A stretch of 64,000 bases of DNA from Steroidobacter sp. (GTDB taxonomy: Bacteria; Pseudomonadota; Gammaproteobacteria; Steroidobacterales; Steroidobacteraceae). This document shows, piece after piece, positions 27,859 through 38,226 of the stretch. How positions within the stretch are numbered: position 1 is the stretch's first letter; every line of letters starts with the position of its first letter. A model generated the notes under the pieces. The model was not told the origin of the DNA and did not search any database. It saw nothing but the letters and a program-made list of their open reading frames with translations. Position numbers and translations under genes: made by a program. The DNA is taken from positions 35,562-99,561 of the forward strand of contig JAICPY010000002.1 of assembly GCA_025929585.1 (NCBI GenBank). Direction: 5' to 3'.

Positions 27859-29922
27859 TTAGCGCAGCACGTACCAGGCTAGCAATGTGGACAGCCCGAT
27901 AATCATCGCGAAGGCGTAGTGATAGAGATAGCCGGATTGCATTCGTCGCATGACGCCGGAAAACCAGCCGACCACGTTAGCTGAGCCATTGACGAGCGCC
28001 CCGTCGATCAATCCAACGTCGCCGGCGCGCCACAGAACCGTACCCAGCCGACGGCTGCCGCGAGCAAACACGGCTTGATAGATCTCGTCGAAGTAGAACT
28101 TGTTGACGAGCAACGTGTAGATCGCAGAGAAGCGACCGGCGATCTTGGCTGGAAGGTCGGGACGCTTGATATACAAAAACCAGGCAGTGAGCACACCGAG
28201 CAGCGCTATCCACACCGGGGCAGTTTTGAGACCGTGAACCACGAACGAAGCGGGACCATGGAACTCCTCCGCTACGTGCGCCAAAGCATTGTGCGCTTCG
28301 CTAACCACGATCGCGTTACCGAAGTAGTCGCCGAACAGCACGGGACCAATCGTAAACCAACCGATCACTAGCGAAGGGATCGCCAGCAGGATCAGAGGCA
28401 AGGTGACCACCCAAGGACTCTCATGCGGCGCGCCGTGATGATCGTGCGCGCCATGCGAATTATGGGCACTTACATCCGGCTCGTGACCTGCATCCTTGTC
28501 GCTATGCACGTGCGTACTTTCGTGAGCGGCATGATCGTGCGCGCTCGCACTCGCGAAGCGCTCAGGGCCGTGGAAGGTCATGAAGATCAAACGGAAGCTG
28601 TACAAGGCTGTAACGAAGACGCCGAGGAACACACACCAGTAGGCATATGTAGCGCCCGGAATGTGTGACGCACCGACTGCCGCAATGATCGCATCCTTGG
28701 AGAAGAAACCCGAGGTCCCGGGGAACGCGATCAGTGCCAGCGAACCGATCAGGGACGTCCAGTACGTGATAGGCATGTACTTCCTGAGCCCGCCCATCTT
28801 GCGCATGTCTTGCTCGTGATGCATCGCGATGATGACAGACCCCGCCGCAAGGAACAGCAATGCCTTGAAGAACGCGTGTGTCATCAGATGGAAAATCGCG
28901 GCGCTGTAAGCAGATACGCCCAGAGCCACTGTCATGTAACCCAATTGAGACAACGTCGAATACGCGACCACGCGCTTGATATCGTTGTTCACGAGGCCGA
29001 GCAGCCCCATGAAGAAGGCAGTGGTTGCGCCGATGACCAAGACGGTAGACAGCGCGGTTTGCGATAACTCGAACAGTGGCGACATGCGAGCCACCATGAA
29101 GATGCCCGCTGTGACCATCGTGGCCGCGTGGATCAAGGCCGAGATGGGCGTCGGACCTTCCATGGAGTCTGGCAACCAAACGTGCAGGGGTACCTGTGCC
29201 GACTTGCCCATTGCACCGATGAATAGGCAAATACAGATGACCGTCATGGCCTGCCACTCCAGGCCAGGAATGATCTGCATCGTATTCGCCGCGATGGACT
29301 CCCGCATTCCGAACACGGTTACGTAGTCGAGCGAACCGGTGAAGTAGACGATGCCGGCAATGCCGAGCACGAAGCCGAAATCACCTACCCGATTGACCAT
29401 GAAGGCCTTGAGGTTGGCGAATATGGCGGACGGACGCGTGTACCAGAACCCGATCAGCAGATACGAGACCAACCCGACCGCTTCCCAGCCAAAAAACAGC
29501 TGCATGAAGTTATTCGCCATCACCAGCATCAGCATCGAGAAGGTGAATAACGAGATATAGGAGAAGAAGCGCTGATAGCCCGGATCATCGTGCATGTAGC
29601 CAATCGTATAAACGTGGACGCACAGCGACACGAACGTCACGACCACCATCATCAATGCCGTCAGACGATCGACCAAAAAACCCACTTCCATTCGAATACC
29701 GTCGCTGACGAGCCAGGTATAGACAGACTCGTTGACGTTCGGTGCACCGTCGAGCAGTAGCTGCTTCAATACCCACGCCGACAACCCGAAGGAGATCGCA
29801 ACGCCTGCAATGGTCACGCTGTGCGCGCCCACACGGCCGATGAATCGTCCGAACAGGCCTGCGAGCAGCGCTGCGATGAGCGGCGCCAAAACGATGCTGA
29901 GCAGAGTGGATTGCTGAATCAT
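27859..29922 (-). CDS. nuoL: NADH-quinone oxidoreductase subunit L
   Basis: Distal antiporter-like subunit that carries the long lateral helix of complex I. It has 687 residues; E. coli NuoL has 613. Core blocks are FFGWEAVGLVSYLLIGFW and SAQVPLHVWLPDSMEGPTP (about 241-259), followed by NNDIKRVVAYSTLSQLG. The extra length includes a His-rich hydrophilic loop at residues about 460-504 (12 His in about 45 residues) between two membrane helices. Such His-rich loops occur in other NuoL proteins. A repeat palindrome begins nine bases upstream of the ATG. Confidence 0.97.
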   Translation of the reverse strand: MIQQSTLLSIVLAPLIAALLAGLFGRFIGRVGAHSVTIAGVAISFGLSAWVLKQLLLDGAPNVNESVYTWLVSDGIRMEVGFLVDRLTALMMVVVTFVSLCVHVYTIGYMHDDPGYQRFFSYISLFTFSMLMLVMANNFMQLFFGWEAVGLVSYLLIGFWYTRPSAIFANLKAFMVNRVGDFGFVLGIAGIVYFTGSLDYVTVFGMRESIAANTMQIIPGLEWQAMTVICICLFIGAMGKSAQVPLHVWLPDSMEGPTPISALIHAATMVTAGIFMVARMSPLFELSQTALSTVLVIGATTAFFMGLLGLVNNDIKRVVAYSTLSQLGYMTVALGVSAYSAAIFHLMTHAFFKALLFLAAGSVIIAMHHEQDMRKMGGLRKYMPITYWTSLIGSLALIAFPGTSGFFSKDAIIAAVGASHIPGATYAYWCVFLGVFVTALYSFRLIFMTFHGPERFASASAHDHAAHESTHVHSDKDAGHEPDVSAHNSHGAHDHHGAPHESPWVVTLPLILLAIPSLVIGWFTIGPVLFGDYFGNAIVVSEAHNALAHVAEEFHGPASFVVHGLKTAPVWIALLGVLTAWFLYIKRPDLPAKIAGRFSAIYTLLVNKFYFDEIYQAVFARGSRRLGTVLWRAGDVGLIDGALVNGSANVVGWFSGVMRRMQSGYLYHYAFAMIIGLSTLLAWYVLR

Positions 29923-29930
29923 GGGCCAGA

Positions 29931-30083
29931 AGCGGTTAGCGGTTAGCGGTTAGCGGTTGGTTCGGAGATCTGCATGGGTGCAGCTCACGGCAATGGTTGT
30001 TTTGCTCGCTAGGTCCTTCGGAAAGGACCAACGCTACTGCGTTCTGAGCAAATCTAACCGCTAACCGCCAACCGCTAACCGCT
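29931..30083. repeat. Heptamer palindrome with nested hairpins between nuoK and nuoL
   Basis: Left arm 29931-29958 is four exact AGCGGTT units. Right arm 30056-30083 is four reverse-complement units with a single change, so 27 of 28 positions pair. Inside the loop TTTGCTC/GAGCAAA (30001-30007, 30046-30052) encloses GGTCCTT/AAGGACC (30012-30018, 30023-30029). The whole 168-base gap is therefore one large nested structure. Confidence 0.9.
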
Positions 30084-30090
30084 TCCATCT

Positions 30091-30396
30091 TCATCCTTTC
30101 ATTTCATCCAATTCTTCGACGTTGATGCTCTTCTTCTCGCGGAATAGCACGACGAGAATCGCCAAGCCGATCGCAGCCTCGGCCGCGGCAACGGTCATGA
30201 TGAAGAACACGAAAATCTGCCCGTCCAGATCGCCCAACTGCCGAGCGAAGGCGATGAAATTGAAGTTCACCGCGAGCAGCATGAGCTCGATGCACATCAA
30301 CAGCAGAATGACGTTCTTGCGATTCAGGAAAATACCGGCGACGCTCAAGGCGAACAGCAATCCGGCCAGCATGAGTACGAATTCCAGCCGAATCAT
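30091..30396 (-). CDS. nuoK: NADH-quinone oxidoreductase subunit K
   Basis: Small membrane subunit (101 residues, three helices) of the proton channel region. The helix containing [12 protein letters not shown] carries the essential Glu, and a second conserved Glu lies in [11 protein letters not shown]. Its ATG overlaps the nuoJ stop (ATGA), so translation is coupled. It is followed by the largest repeat palindrome of the operon. Confidence 0.97.
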   Translation of the reverse strand: MIRLEFVLMLAGLLFALSVAGIFLNRKNVILLLMCIELMLLAVNFNFIAFARQLGDLDGQIFVFFIMTVAAAEAAIGLAILVVLFREKKSINVEELDEMKG

Positions 30397-30998
30397 GCGT
30401 CCTTCTCCGCATCCATCTTCACGAGCCGAATACGATCCTTCGCACGCACCGAAACCTGCGCCGCAATATCCTGAGTCTTGACGCCCCTACGCTGTCGCAT
30501 GGTTAGCGAGATGGCTGCGACAATTGCTAGCAGGAGGAGCACCGCGGCGAGCTCGAATGGATAGAGATACTTTGTGTAGAGCAACTCGCCAAGATCCCGG
30601 GTGTTGCTATAGCCCTCCGCCCCCGTCGCCAACGCCGGTGCCGCATCGACCCCTAACTGCTTCACCCAAACGACGCTGCCGATCTCGATCACGACCAGCG
30701 CCGCGATAACGATGCCAAGCGGCGCATAACGAGTGAAACCCTCGCGCATCTGCGCAAGGTTGATGTCCAACATCATGACGACGAACAAGAACAGGACCAT
30801 CACAGCGCCCACGTACACCAGCACGAGCACGATCGCCAAAAACTCGGCCTCCATCAGCAGCCAGAGAATCGCACTGTTGAAGAACGCGAAAACCAGGAAT
30901 AGCGCCGCGTGCACGGGATTACGCGCAGTAATCACACCCACCGCCGCGACGATGAGCACAGCGGAGAATGCATAGAAAAGGATTTCGGTGAGAGTCAT
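30393..30998 (-). CDS. nuoJ: NADH-quinone oxidoreductase subunit J
   Basis: Membrane subunit next to NuoK and NuoA. The 201 residues hold five helices; [18 protein letters not shown] is the conserved third helix with its pi-bulge. The C terminus (after about 170) is a basic hydrophilic tail. It overlaps nuoK by four bases and is separated from nuoI by a 151-base gap that contains a heptamer palindrome. Confidence 0.96.
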   Translation of the reverse strand: MTLTEILFYAFSAVLIVAAVGVITARNPVHAALFLVFAFFNSAILWLLMEAEFLAIVLVLVYVGAVMVLFLFVVMMLDINLAQMREGFTRYAPLGIVIAALVVIEIGSVVWVKQLGVDAAPALATGAEGYSNTRDLGELLYTKYLYPFELAAVLLLLAIVAAISLTMRQRRGVKTQDIAAQVSVRAKDRIRLVKMDAEKDA

Positions 30999-31011
30999 GA
31001 TGAAGATAGAA

Positions 31012-31142
31012 GGCGATGGGCGATAGGCGATAGGCGATAGGCAAAACCAGATCGATTGGATCTGGTGCCAGTATTCGCCCTCAGGTTGGTTCCGGTTCTG
31101 CTACTCATTCGACCTATCCCCTATCCGCCATCCCCTATCGCC
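31012..31142. repeat. Heptamer palindrome between nuoI and nuoJ
   Basis: Left arm 31012-31039 is four units of GGCGATR. Right arm 31115-31142 is four reverse-complement units; 22 of 28 positions pair. The loop contains CCAGATC/GATCTGG (31047-31053 and 31059-31065). The unit is close to that of the trpS-scpA site. Confidence 0.85.
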
Positions 31143-31149
31143 TTCATTC

Positions 31150-31641
31150 TTACTTATATCTCGCATCCGCTGCTTTATCCGCAGCGATCATGGCTTCGTA
31201 GCGATCGCCGATGGCCAGCAGCTTGTCCTTCGTCATGATGTTCTCGCCGCGATTCTCCATGTGGTACTCATGGATGCGCGTCTCGACGATGGCATCGACC
31301 GGGCAAGCTTCCTCGCAGAATCCGCAATAGATGCATTTGAACAAATCGATGTCGTAGCGCGTCGTGCGTCGCGTGCCATCGGCCGCAACATCGGATTCGA
31401 TCGTGATCGCGAGAGCTGGACATACCGCTTCGCACAATTTGCAAGCGATGCATCGTTCTTGGCCGTTCGCGTAGCGGCGCTGCGCGTGCAAGCCACGATA
31501 GCGCGGCGACTGCGGCGTCTTCTCTTCCGGATATTGAATCGTCACATTCGGGCGGAAGACGAACTGACGCAGCGTCACCCACAGACCGACGAACAACTCC
31601 GTCAAGAAGAAGGTCTTGAAAAAGCTTGCAGGCGTTTTCAT
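31150..31641 (-). CDS. nuoI: NADH-quinone oxidoreductase subunit I
   Basis: Carries the tetranuclear clusters N6a and N6b that pass electrons toward the quinone site. Two CxxCxxCxxxCP ferredoxin motifs are present: Cys 64, 67, 70, 74 and Cys 103, 106, 109, 113. An amphipathic N-terminal helix (about 1-30) contacts the membrane. The 163 residues are a normal length. It lies 31 bases after nuoH. Confidence 0.98.
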   Translation of the reverse strand: MKTPASFFKTFFLTELFVGLWVTLRQFVFRPNVTIQYPEEKTPQSPRYRGLHAQRRYANGQERCIACKLCEAVCPALAITIESDVAADGTRRTTRYDIDLFKCIYCGFCEEACPVDAIVETRIHEYHMENRGENIMTKDKLLAIGDRYEAMIAADKAADARYK

Positions 31642-31672
31642 CTCGCCACCTCAGCCTCGTTCCCAATCATCT

Positions 31673-32746
31673 TCATGCCACCGCCCAAGGACCGATTTTG
31701 TAGATCCAAAACAATCCCTCGACGAAGATCCACACCAGCGTGACCGGAATGAACACTTTCCAGCCCAGACGCATGATCTGATCGTAGCGGTAGCGCGGGA
31801 ACGTTGCGCGAAACCATAAGAAGCAGAACAAGAAGAAGGAAATCTTCAGGAAGAACCAAATGAAGTGAGGCGCCGCCAACCAAGCTAGCCAACTCGGGAA
31901 CGGATAGCCTTCGAACGGAGACAGCCAACCGCCGAAGAAGAACACCGCTGTCAGTGCCGAGATCAGAATCATGTTCACGTACTCGGCGACGAAGAACACG
32001 GCGAAGGCCATCCCGGAGTATTCAACGTGGAAGCCGGCGACGATCTCGGATTCACCCTCTACGACATCGAATGGCGCGCGATTGGTCTCCGCGACACCGG
32101 AGACGAAATACACGACGAACAACGGCAGCAACCACCAGAAAAAGTAGCTGAAGAACCCGCCGCGCTGCGCATCGATGATCTCGCCTAGATTCAACGAACC
32201 TGCGGCCATCACCACGCCGACGAGCGCAAATCCCATGGCGATCTCATAGGCGACCATTTGCGCAGCTGCGCGCATCGCACCCAGGAATGCGTACTTCGAG
32301 TTGGCCGCCCAACCCGCCAGGATGACGCCGTACACGCCCGCGGAGGTCAGCGCCAAGATATAGAGCAAGCCGGCATTGATATCGGCGACCGTGAAGCCGG
32401 GCCATAGTGGCATCACTGCCCAGGTGCACAACGCTGGAATGAGCGCCAGCAGAGGCGCCAGTACGAACAGAAACTTGCTCGAGCTGGAAGGCACGATGAC
32501 TTCCTTGACGAGCAGCTTGAGGACATCGGCAAAGGGTTGGCCTATGCCATTCCAACCGACCCTATTCGGGCCGATGCGAGCTTGGATCGAACCGATGACG
32601 CGTCTTTCAGCGAGGGTCAGAAAGGCCATTGTCAGAATGACGCTGATGAACAGAATCAGCGCGACGACGCCATACCACACGATGGCCTGCGCCCAGTCAG
32701 GCAAGAAGCTTAGTAGGCTCGCTGCAAAATCAGGCAACCCGCTCAT
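31673..32746 (-). CDS. nuoH: NADH-quinone oxidoreductase subunit H
   Basis: Membrane subunit that forms the quinone-binding chamber and links the peripheral to the membrane arm. The 357 residues make eight helices. Conserved features: [23 protein letters not shown] at the first loop and the acidic [20 protein letters not shown] loop (described here by its key residues Glu-Gly-Glu-Ser-Glu). Its ATG overlaps the nuoG stop by four bases. Confidence 0.97.
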   Translation of the reverse strand: MSGLPDFAASLLSFLPDWAQAIVWYGVVALILFISVILTMAFLTLAERRVIGSIQARIGPNRVGWNGIGQPFADVLKLLVKEVIVPSSSSKFLFVLAPLLALIPALCTWAVMPLWPGFTVADINAGLLYILALTSAGVYGVILAGWAANSKYAFLGAMRAAAQMVAYEIAMGFALVGVVMAAGSLNLGEIIDAQRGGFFSYFFWWLLPLFVVYFVSGVAETNRAPFDVVEGESEIVAGFHVEYSGMAFAVFFVAEYVNMILISALTAVFFFGGWLSPFEGYPFPSWLAWLAAPHFIWFFLKISFFLFCFLWFRATFPRYRYDQIMRLGWKVFIPVTLVWIFVEGLFWIYKIGPWAVA

Positions 32747-34932
32747 GGCGTCTGCCCTCTTCGCCCTTCAATGCCTGCCCGCGTGCTCTGTAAAGCGGTG
32801 GCCCGCCTTACCAGCGCATCCACTTGATAGATCGGAATGTCTCGCTGAAGCGCCGGGGCATTGAGCGAGAGCTTCGATTGTACGGCGCGACTCGACGAAG
32901 CCACCTTGAACTGCGGTGATTGCGCCAACTCACGGCGCAGTTCCTCGGTCACCTCTTCCGAAGTCGTGTACTCGAAGTTCGGTAGGTTCAACATGTTCGC
33001 GAGCACCCTCAACACCTTCCAGCCGGGGCGCGATTCGCCAACCGGCTTCGCCGCGCCGGAAACGCTTTGCCAGCGTCCTTCGAGATTGACATAGGTGCCC
33101 GACGTTTCCGCAAAGGTGCCGATAGGCAAAATCAAATGGGCGAATTCTTTGGCGCTCGCGTACGGCGATAGCGCGATGACGCATTCCGCAGCCTTGAGCG
33201 ATTCCAGCGCGCCGGCAGCCGAAATATCTTGAGCCGGCTCGATTGCGCCGAACACTACGTACGCTTTCAACTTCGCAGCCAGCATGTCCGCAATGTTCAG
33301 GCCAGCCGATTGCACCGACTGCCCACAGGCTGCGCGATGCGGAAGGACACCGGCTAGGTGCGCACCAACGGCATTGCCGCCCTCTGGCAAATAACCCAGC
33401 GTTGCACCAGTGATTTGTGCGAGCGCTTCGGCCGCCAATCGTAAATCGCAGTACGCAGGATCTCTTTGCGCAACCGCGCCTAGCACGATCAGGCGCCGCT
33501 CACCTTCGCTCAGCTGTTGCGCGATCGCGCTGTGCACATCCGAAGGCTGCATGTTCGCAATCGATGCAGCGATCGAAGCCGGTGCGGGTTGCCCGTTGCG
33601 CGCTACAGCAGCTGCAGCGACCGACAGAAGGTGTTCTAGATTACTTAAACCATTGGATGCTAGATATCCGCAAACCGGGAATAGATAGTCATAGCGGACT
33701 GGATTGATGAACGCGACTTTCGCGCCGCGCATCGCTGCCTTACGGATGCGATGCGCGATCAGCGGCACCTCCGCACGCAGGTTCGATCCGACGACTAGAA
33801 CGCTGCTCGCGTTCTCCAAATCACTAATTGAGCATCCCAACGAGGGATACAGCGGCTCGGATGCCTCGTCACGGAAATCCGTGCGCCGCAAGCGATGATC
33901 GATGTTGGCACTTCCCAACGCGCGCGTGATCTTCGCTAGAAGGTGCAACTCCTCGAGGGTCGAGCTCGGCGAGGCGATCGCCCCGATCTGCGCCCCGCTC
34001 TGTTGCTTCCCGATCTTGCTTAGCCGCTCCGCGGCCCATGCGAGTGCGCTCTCCCAATCCGTTTCCTGCCACACACCGTTCTCGCGAAGCATCGGTCGCA
34101 TCAAGCGATCTTCGCTATAGATCCCTTGATAGCTGAAGCGGTCGCGATCCGCGATCCAAGTTTCATTGATCTGCTCATTCGCACGCGGAACGATGCGCAT
34201 GATCCGACCCCGCAAGACGTGCGCATAAATATTCGCACCGACGCTGTCGTGCGGCGAGACGAGCGGATGCTGCGTCATCTCCCATGCGCGCGCTCGGTAT
34301 CGATAGGGCTTGTTGTTCAGTGCGCCAACCGGACACAGATCGATGATGTTCGCAGACAGTTCGTGCTCGACGCTGCGCTCGATGAAGGTGCCAATCTCCG
34401 TCATCTCCCCGCGCCCGACAGTGCCCAACTGTTGGAAACCTTGTATCTCCTGAGTGAATCGAACACAACGCGTACAGTGAATGCATCGCGTCATATCGGT
34501 CGAGACGAGCGGCCCTAAGTTCTTATCCTTGATGACACGTTTGCGCTCGGTGTACCGCGAGATGTCGCGACCGAATCCCAGCGCCAAGTCCTGCAGCTCG
34601 CATTCGCCGCCTTGATCACAGATCGGACAATCCAGCGGATGGTTGATGAGCAAAAACTCCATCACTGCCTTCTGCGCCGCAATTGCCTTGGGTGATTTCG
34701 TAAACACCTTCATGCCTTCGGCAACCGGCGTGGCACAAGCAGGCATCGGCTTGGGAGCCTTCTCTACCTCTACCAGACACATACGGCAGTTTGCCGCCAC
34801 CGCGAGTTTCTCGTGGTAGCAGAAGCGCGGGACGTAGACATCCTGAGCATCCGTTACTTGGATGATCATTTGTCCCTTACGCGCCTTCATCGGCACGCCG
34901 TTGACTTCGATATTGACCTGATCGTCGCTCAT
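32743..34932 (-). CDS. nuoG: NADH-quinone oxidoreductase subunit G
   Basis: Large peripheral-arm subunit. Cluster ligands visible in order: [2Fe-2S] N1b C38, C49, C52, C66; [4Fe-4S] N5 H98, C102, C105, C111; [4Fe-4S] N4 C150, C153, C156, C200. The additional N7 site of E. coli and Thermus is absent: the matching stretch reads DSVGANI (229-235) without Cys. A molybdopterin-oxidoreductase-like domain without cofactor fills the rest of the 729 residues. A single-arm heptamer repeat begins eight bases before the ATG. Confidence 0.97.
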   Translation of the reverse strand: MSDDQVNIEVNGVPMKARKGQMIIQVTDAQDVYVPRFCYHEKLAVAANCRMCLVEVEKAPKPMPACATPVAEGMKVFTKSPKAIAAQKAVMEFLLINHPLDCPICDQGGECELQDLALGFGRDISRYTERKRVIKDKNLGPLVSTDMTRCIHCTRCVRFTQEIQGFQQLGTVGRGEMTEIGTFIERSVEHELSANIIDLCPVGALNNKPYRYRARAWEMTQHPLVSPHDSVGANIYAHVLRGRIMRIVPRANEQINETWIADRDRFSYQGIYSEDRLMRPMLRENGVWQETDWESALAWAAERLSKIGKQQSGAQIGAIASPSSTLEELHLLAKITRALGSANIDHRLRRTDFRDEASEPLYPSLGCSISDLENASSVLVVGSNLRAEVPLIAHRIRKAAMRGAKVAFINPVRYDYLFPVCGYLASNGLSNLEHLLSVAAAAVARNGQPAPASIAASIANMQPSDVHSAIAQQLSEGERRLIVLGAVAQRDPAYCDLRLAAEALAQITGATLGYLPEGGNAVGAHLAGVLPHRAACGQSVQSAGLNIADMLAAKLKAYVVFGAIEPAQDISAAGALESLKAAECVIALSPYASAKEFAHLILPIGTFAETSGTYVNLEGRWQSVSGAAKPVGESRPGWKVLRVLANMLNLPNFEYTTSEEVTEELRRELAQSPQFKVASSSRAVQSKLSLNAPALQRDIPIYQVDALVRRATALQSTRAGIEGRRGQTP

Positions 34933-34939
34933 TTGAAGG

Positions 34940-34967
34940 GGCTGTAGTCTGTAGGCATTAGGCTGTA
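34940..34967. repeat. Single-arm heptamer repeat just upstream of nuoG
   Basis: Four tandem 7-mers: GGCTGTA, GTCTGTA, GGCATTA and GGCTGTA. They resemble the unit of 5913-6003. I found no full reverse-complement arm nearby, so this may be a decayed or half site. It ends eight bases before the nuoG start codon and may hold its ribosome-binding region. Confidence 0.65.
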
Positions 34968-35037
34968 GCCAAAGAAACGCGAGCGTCCTATGCGAACTTC
35001 GCTACGAGGCTGCGATTCCTGGGAGCGCTTCATACGT

Positions 35038-36342
35038 TCAGGCTGCACGGCGCTTGTCGCGCTCAACGACGCTGTGGCCATGTTCGATCATGTATTCGAA
35101 CTCGTGGCGGAAATGTTTCATGAAGCTTTGCACTGGCCAAGCCGATGCATCGCCGAACGCGCAAATCGTGTGGCCTTCGATCTTGTTTGCCACATCGACG
35201 AGCATGTCCAAATCCTGCTTGCGACCTTCGCCCGCGAGAATTCGACGGATCACGCGATTCATCCAACCCGTGCCTTCGCGACAGGGTGTGCACTGGCCGC
35301 ACGATTCAGCGTAGTAGAAGCGCGAGATACGCTCCAGCACGCGGACCATGCACGTCGTTTCGTCCATCACAATCATTGCACCCGTGCCGAGTGCGGACCC
35401 GACTTTCTTCAGACCGTCGTAGTCCATGGTGACGTCCATCATCATCTCGCCAGGAACGACGGGCACCGATGATCCACCGGGAATGACCGCCTTGAGCTTG
35501 CGTCCGCCACGCATACCTCCGCAGAGCTCGAGCAAATCCTTGAATGGAATGCCCAGAGGCAGCTCGAGGTTCGCCGGCTTATTGACGTGACCTGAGACCG
35601 AGAAGATCAACGTGCCGCCTGCATTCGCGACGCCGAGATCTGCAAACCATTTCGGACCCTTGCGCAGAATCGTCGGCACCGAGGCATAGCTCTGCGTGTT
35701 GTTGATCGTCGTCGGCTTGCCATACAAACCGAAGTTGGCGGGGAATGGTGGCTTGAAACGAGGACGGCCTTGTTTGCCTTCCAAGGATTCCAGCAACGCG
35801 GTTTCTTCACCGCAGATATAGGCACCCGCGCCGACGAAGGAATACAGATCGAAGTCCACTCCGGAACCGAGCAGGTTCTTACCTAGCAAACCGGCGTCGT
35901 AGGCTTCGTTCAGTGCGGCTTCGAAACGCGGCACCGGCTCGGCAAGGAACTCGCCGCGAATATAGTTGTAGCCAACGGTGGCACCCATCGCATACCCGCC
36001 GATGGCCATACCCTCGATGAGCGCGTGCGGGTTGTAGCGCAAGATGTCTCGATCGTGACAAGTCCCCGGCTCGCTCTCATCCGAATTGCACACGGCGTAC
36101 TTTTGTCCCGGCGCATTGCGAGGCATGAAGCTCCACTTCACACCGGTCGGAAATCCGGCTCCACCACGGCCGCGAAGACCAGAGGCCTTGACCTCTTCGA
36201 TGATCTGCTCACGCGGAATCTTCTCGCGCAAAATACGTTCCCACACTTCATAGCCACCGATCTTGCGATAGGTGTCCAGCTCCCACGGGCGCTCGAGGGC
36301 CAGGGGTTCGAAGCAAACGAGGTTCTGAGGATACGTCTTCAT
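35038..36342 (-). CDS. nuoF: NADH-quinone oxidoreductase subunit F
   Basis: NADH-binding subunit with FMN and cluster N3. Motifs: [10 protein letters not shown] (NADH site), [14 protein letters not shown] (FMN site) and the N3 ligands in [12 protein letters not shown] plus a later Cys. The ATG at 36342 (MKTYPQN) gives 434 residues, the usual length. The frame runs further upstream through the repeat palindrome at 36360-36458, but that part is repeat DNA, not protein. It follows nuoE by 130 bases. Confidence 0.97.
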   Translation of the reverse strand: MKTYPQNLVCFEPLALERPWELDTYRKIGGYEVWERILREKIPREQIIEEVKASGLRGRGGAGFPTGVKWSFMPRNAPGQKYAVCNSDESEPGTCHDRDILRYNPHALIEGMAIGGYAMGATVGYNYIRGEFLAEPVPRFEAALNEAYDAGLLGKNLLGSGVDFDLYSFVGAGAYICGEETALLESLEGKQGRPRFKPPFPANFGLYGKPTTINNTQSYASVPTILRKGPKWFADLGVANAGGTLIFSVSGHVNKPANLELPLGIPFKDLLELCGGMRGGRKLKAVIPGGSSVPVVPGEMMMDVTMDYDGLKKVGSALGTGAMIVMDETTCMVRVLERISRFYYAESCGQCTPCREGTGWMNRVIRRILAGEGRKQDLDMLVDVANKIEGHTICAFGDASAWPVQSFMKHFRHEFEYMIEHGHSVVERDKRRAA

Positions 36343-36359
36343 GCGCCAATAAATCGGCT

Positions 36360-36458
36360 GGTTGAGAGTTGACGGTTGGCGGTTGAGGGCAAGAGCCAGA
36401 CGGGTCCCATCGTGCGGCCTTTCTCTGGCCGCCAACTGTCAACCGTCAACTGACAACC
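36360..36458. repeat. Heptamer palindrome between nuoE and nuoF
   Basis: Left arm 36360-36387: four GGTTGAG/AGTTGAC-type units. Right arm 36431-36458: four reverse-complement units; 22 of 28 positions pair. The loop contains GCCAGA/TCTGGC. The unit resembles that of the dnaK-dnaJ site. Confidence 0.82.
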
Positions 36459-36472
36459 GCGCTTTGCGTTCC

Positions 36473-36976
36473 TCATTTGTGTCGATCCAAAATTTCGTCG
36501 ACTTTTTCGGTCGTGAGATTTTCGTAGTAAACGTGATCGACCATCATCATTGGAGCGTTGTTGCATGCAGCAAGGCATTCCTCTTCCCGCTTGAGGAAGA
36601 AGCGCCCATCCGCAGTGCTTTCGCCTACCTTGACGCCTAACCGCTTCTCGACATGTGCCAAGATCTCATCCCCGCCGCAAAGCATGCAGGAGATGTTGGT
36701 GCACACGGAAATGTGATGACGCCCCACGGGCTTGGTCTCGAACATCGAATAGAACGTCGCGACTTCATAGACTTGTATCTGCGGTAAACCGAGATACTCC
36801 GCGACAGCATCCATCGACTCTTTGGTTAGATATCCGCCGTTGTCGTGCTGTACGGCACGTAACGCTGCAATCACGGCCGAACGCTTCCGATCGGGCGGAA
36901 ACTTCGCGATCCAATGATCGATTTCATGTTTGGCATGTTCCGAAAGCACGCCGCTCTTGGTCGTCGTCTCACTCAC
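36473..36976 (-). CDS. nuoE: NADH-quinone oxidoreductase subunit E
   Basis: Thioredoxin-like subunit that holds the off-pathway [2Fe-2S] cluster N1a. Four Cys ligands are visible: [10 protein letters not shown] and [11 protein letters not shown]. The 167 residues begin at GTG 36976, which overlaps the nuoD stop (GTGA), so translation is coupled. Helical N-terminal part, thioredoxin fold from about residue 75. Confidence 0.96.
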   Translation of the reverse strand: MSETTTKSGVLSEHAKHEIDHWIAKFPPDRKRSAVIAALRAVQHDNGGYLTKESMDAVAEYLGLPQIQVYEVATFYSMFETKPVGRHHISVCTNISCMLCGGDEILAHVEKRLGVKVGESTADGRFFLKREEECLAACNNAPMMMVDHVYYENLTTEKVDEILDRHK

Positions 36977-38226
36977 CGATCAATTTCCCCGAATACGATG
37001 TCCTGTGTGCCGATCACAGCCACCACGTCCGCCAGCAAGTGCCCCTTCACCATTTCTTCCAATGCAGCCAAATGCGGAAAGCCGGGAGCACGACACTTGA
37101 GGCGATAGGGCTTGTTCGCGCCATCGGATACCAAATAGATGCCGAATTCGCCCTTGGGCGCTTCCACTGCGGCGTAGGTCTCTCCTTCCGGCACGCAATA
37201 GCCTTCGGTAAAAAGCTTGAAATGGTGGATCAACGATTCCATGTCGCCCTTCATGTCTTCGCGACTGGGCGCGGCGACTTTGTGATCCGAGGTCATCACC
37301 GGGCCAGGATTCTTCTTTAGCCACTCGACGCATTGGCGAACGATGCGGTTCGATTCGCGCATTTCCGCCACACGGACCAGATAGCGATCGTAACAATCTC
37401 CATTCGCACCGATGGGAATATCGAAGTCCATCCGATCGTACATCTCGTACGGCTGCTTCTTGCGCAGATCCCAAGCGATCCCAGAGCCGCGCAACATCGG
37501 CCCAGTGAATCCGAGCTGCAGCGCGCGCTCTGGAGTAACTACGCCGATGTTTACGGTGCGCTGCTTCCAGATGCGGTTATCGGTCAACAGCGCCTCGTAT
37601 TCATCGACATTCGCCGGAAATCGATCGGTGAAGTCTTGAATGAAATCGAGCAAGCTGCCGGAACGGCGTTCATTCAACTTGTCTACGTCTTGCTGAGTGC
37701 GCCACTTCGATGCCTGGTACTTAGGCATCGATTCGGGCAGATCACGATAGACACCGCCCGGTCGATAGTAAGTCGCGTGCATGCGCGTCCCTGACACCGC
37801 CTCGTAGCAGTCCATCAAGTCTTCGCGTTCGCGAAAGCAATACAAAAAGACCGTCATTGCACCGATGTCCAGACCATGAGCGCCCAACCACATCAGGTGA
37901 TTGAGAATTCGCGTAATCTCATCGAACATCGTACGGATGTACTGCGCTCTGATCGGCGGTGTGATGCCGAGCAGCTTCTCGATGGCCATGACATAGGCGT
38001 GCTCGTTGCACATCATCGAGACGTAGTCCAGGCGATCCATGTAGCCGATCGACTGATTGAATGGTTTGGATTCCGCCAGCTTTTCAGTCGCGCGGTGCAG
38101 CAGACCGACGTGCGGATCGGCCTTTTGAATGACCTCTCCCTCGAGCTCCAGCACCAGGCGCAACACACCATGCGCCGCCGGATGCTGCGGACCGAAATTC
38201 AGCGTGAAGTTGCGAATCTCAGCCAT
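36973..38226 (-). CDS. nuoD: NADH-quinone oxidoreductase subunit D
   Basis: 49-kDa subunit related to the large subunit of [NiFe] hydrogenases; with NuoB it forms the quinone-reducing site. It opens [18 protein letters not shown] (the His of this loop is near quinone) and has [12 protein letters not shown]. The 417 residues are normal and the Ni-binding Cys are absent, as expected. It overlaps nuoC by eight bases. NuoC and NuoD are separate here, not fused as in E. coli. Confidence 0.98.
   Translation of the reverse strand: MAEIRNFTLNFGPQHPAAHGVLRLVLELEGEVIQKADPHVGLLHRATEKLAESKPFNQSIGYMDRLDYVSMMCNEHAYVMAIEKLLGITPPIRAQYIRTMFDEITRILNHLMWLGAHGLDIGAMTVFLYCFREREDLMDCYEAVSGTRMHATYYRPGGVYRDLPESMPKYQASKWRTQQDVDKLNERRSGSLLDFIQDFTDRFPANVDEYEALLTDNRIWKQRTVNIGVVTPERALQLGFTGPMLRGSGIAWDLRKKQPYEMYDRMDFDIPIGANGDCYDRYLVRVAEMRESNRIVRQCVEWLKKNPGPVMTSDHKVAAPSREDMKGDMESLIHHFKLFTEGYCVPEGETYAAVEAPKGEFGIYLVSDGANKPYRLKCRAPGFPHLAALEEMVKGHLLADVVAVIGTQDIVFGEIDR

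Noticed and set aside
29931..30083. Insertion-sequence remnant or REP element
   Set aside because: No transposase, no target duplication, and the units differ between sites, unlike the fixed core of REP sequences.
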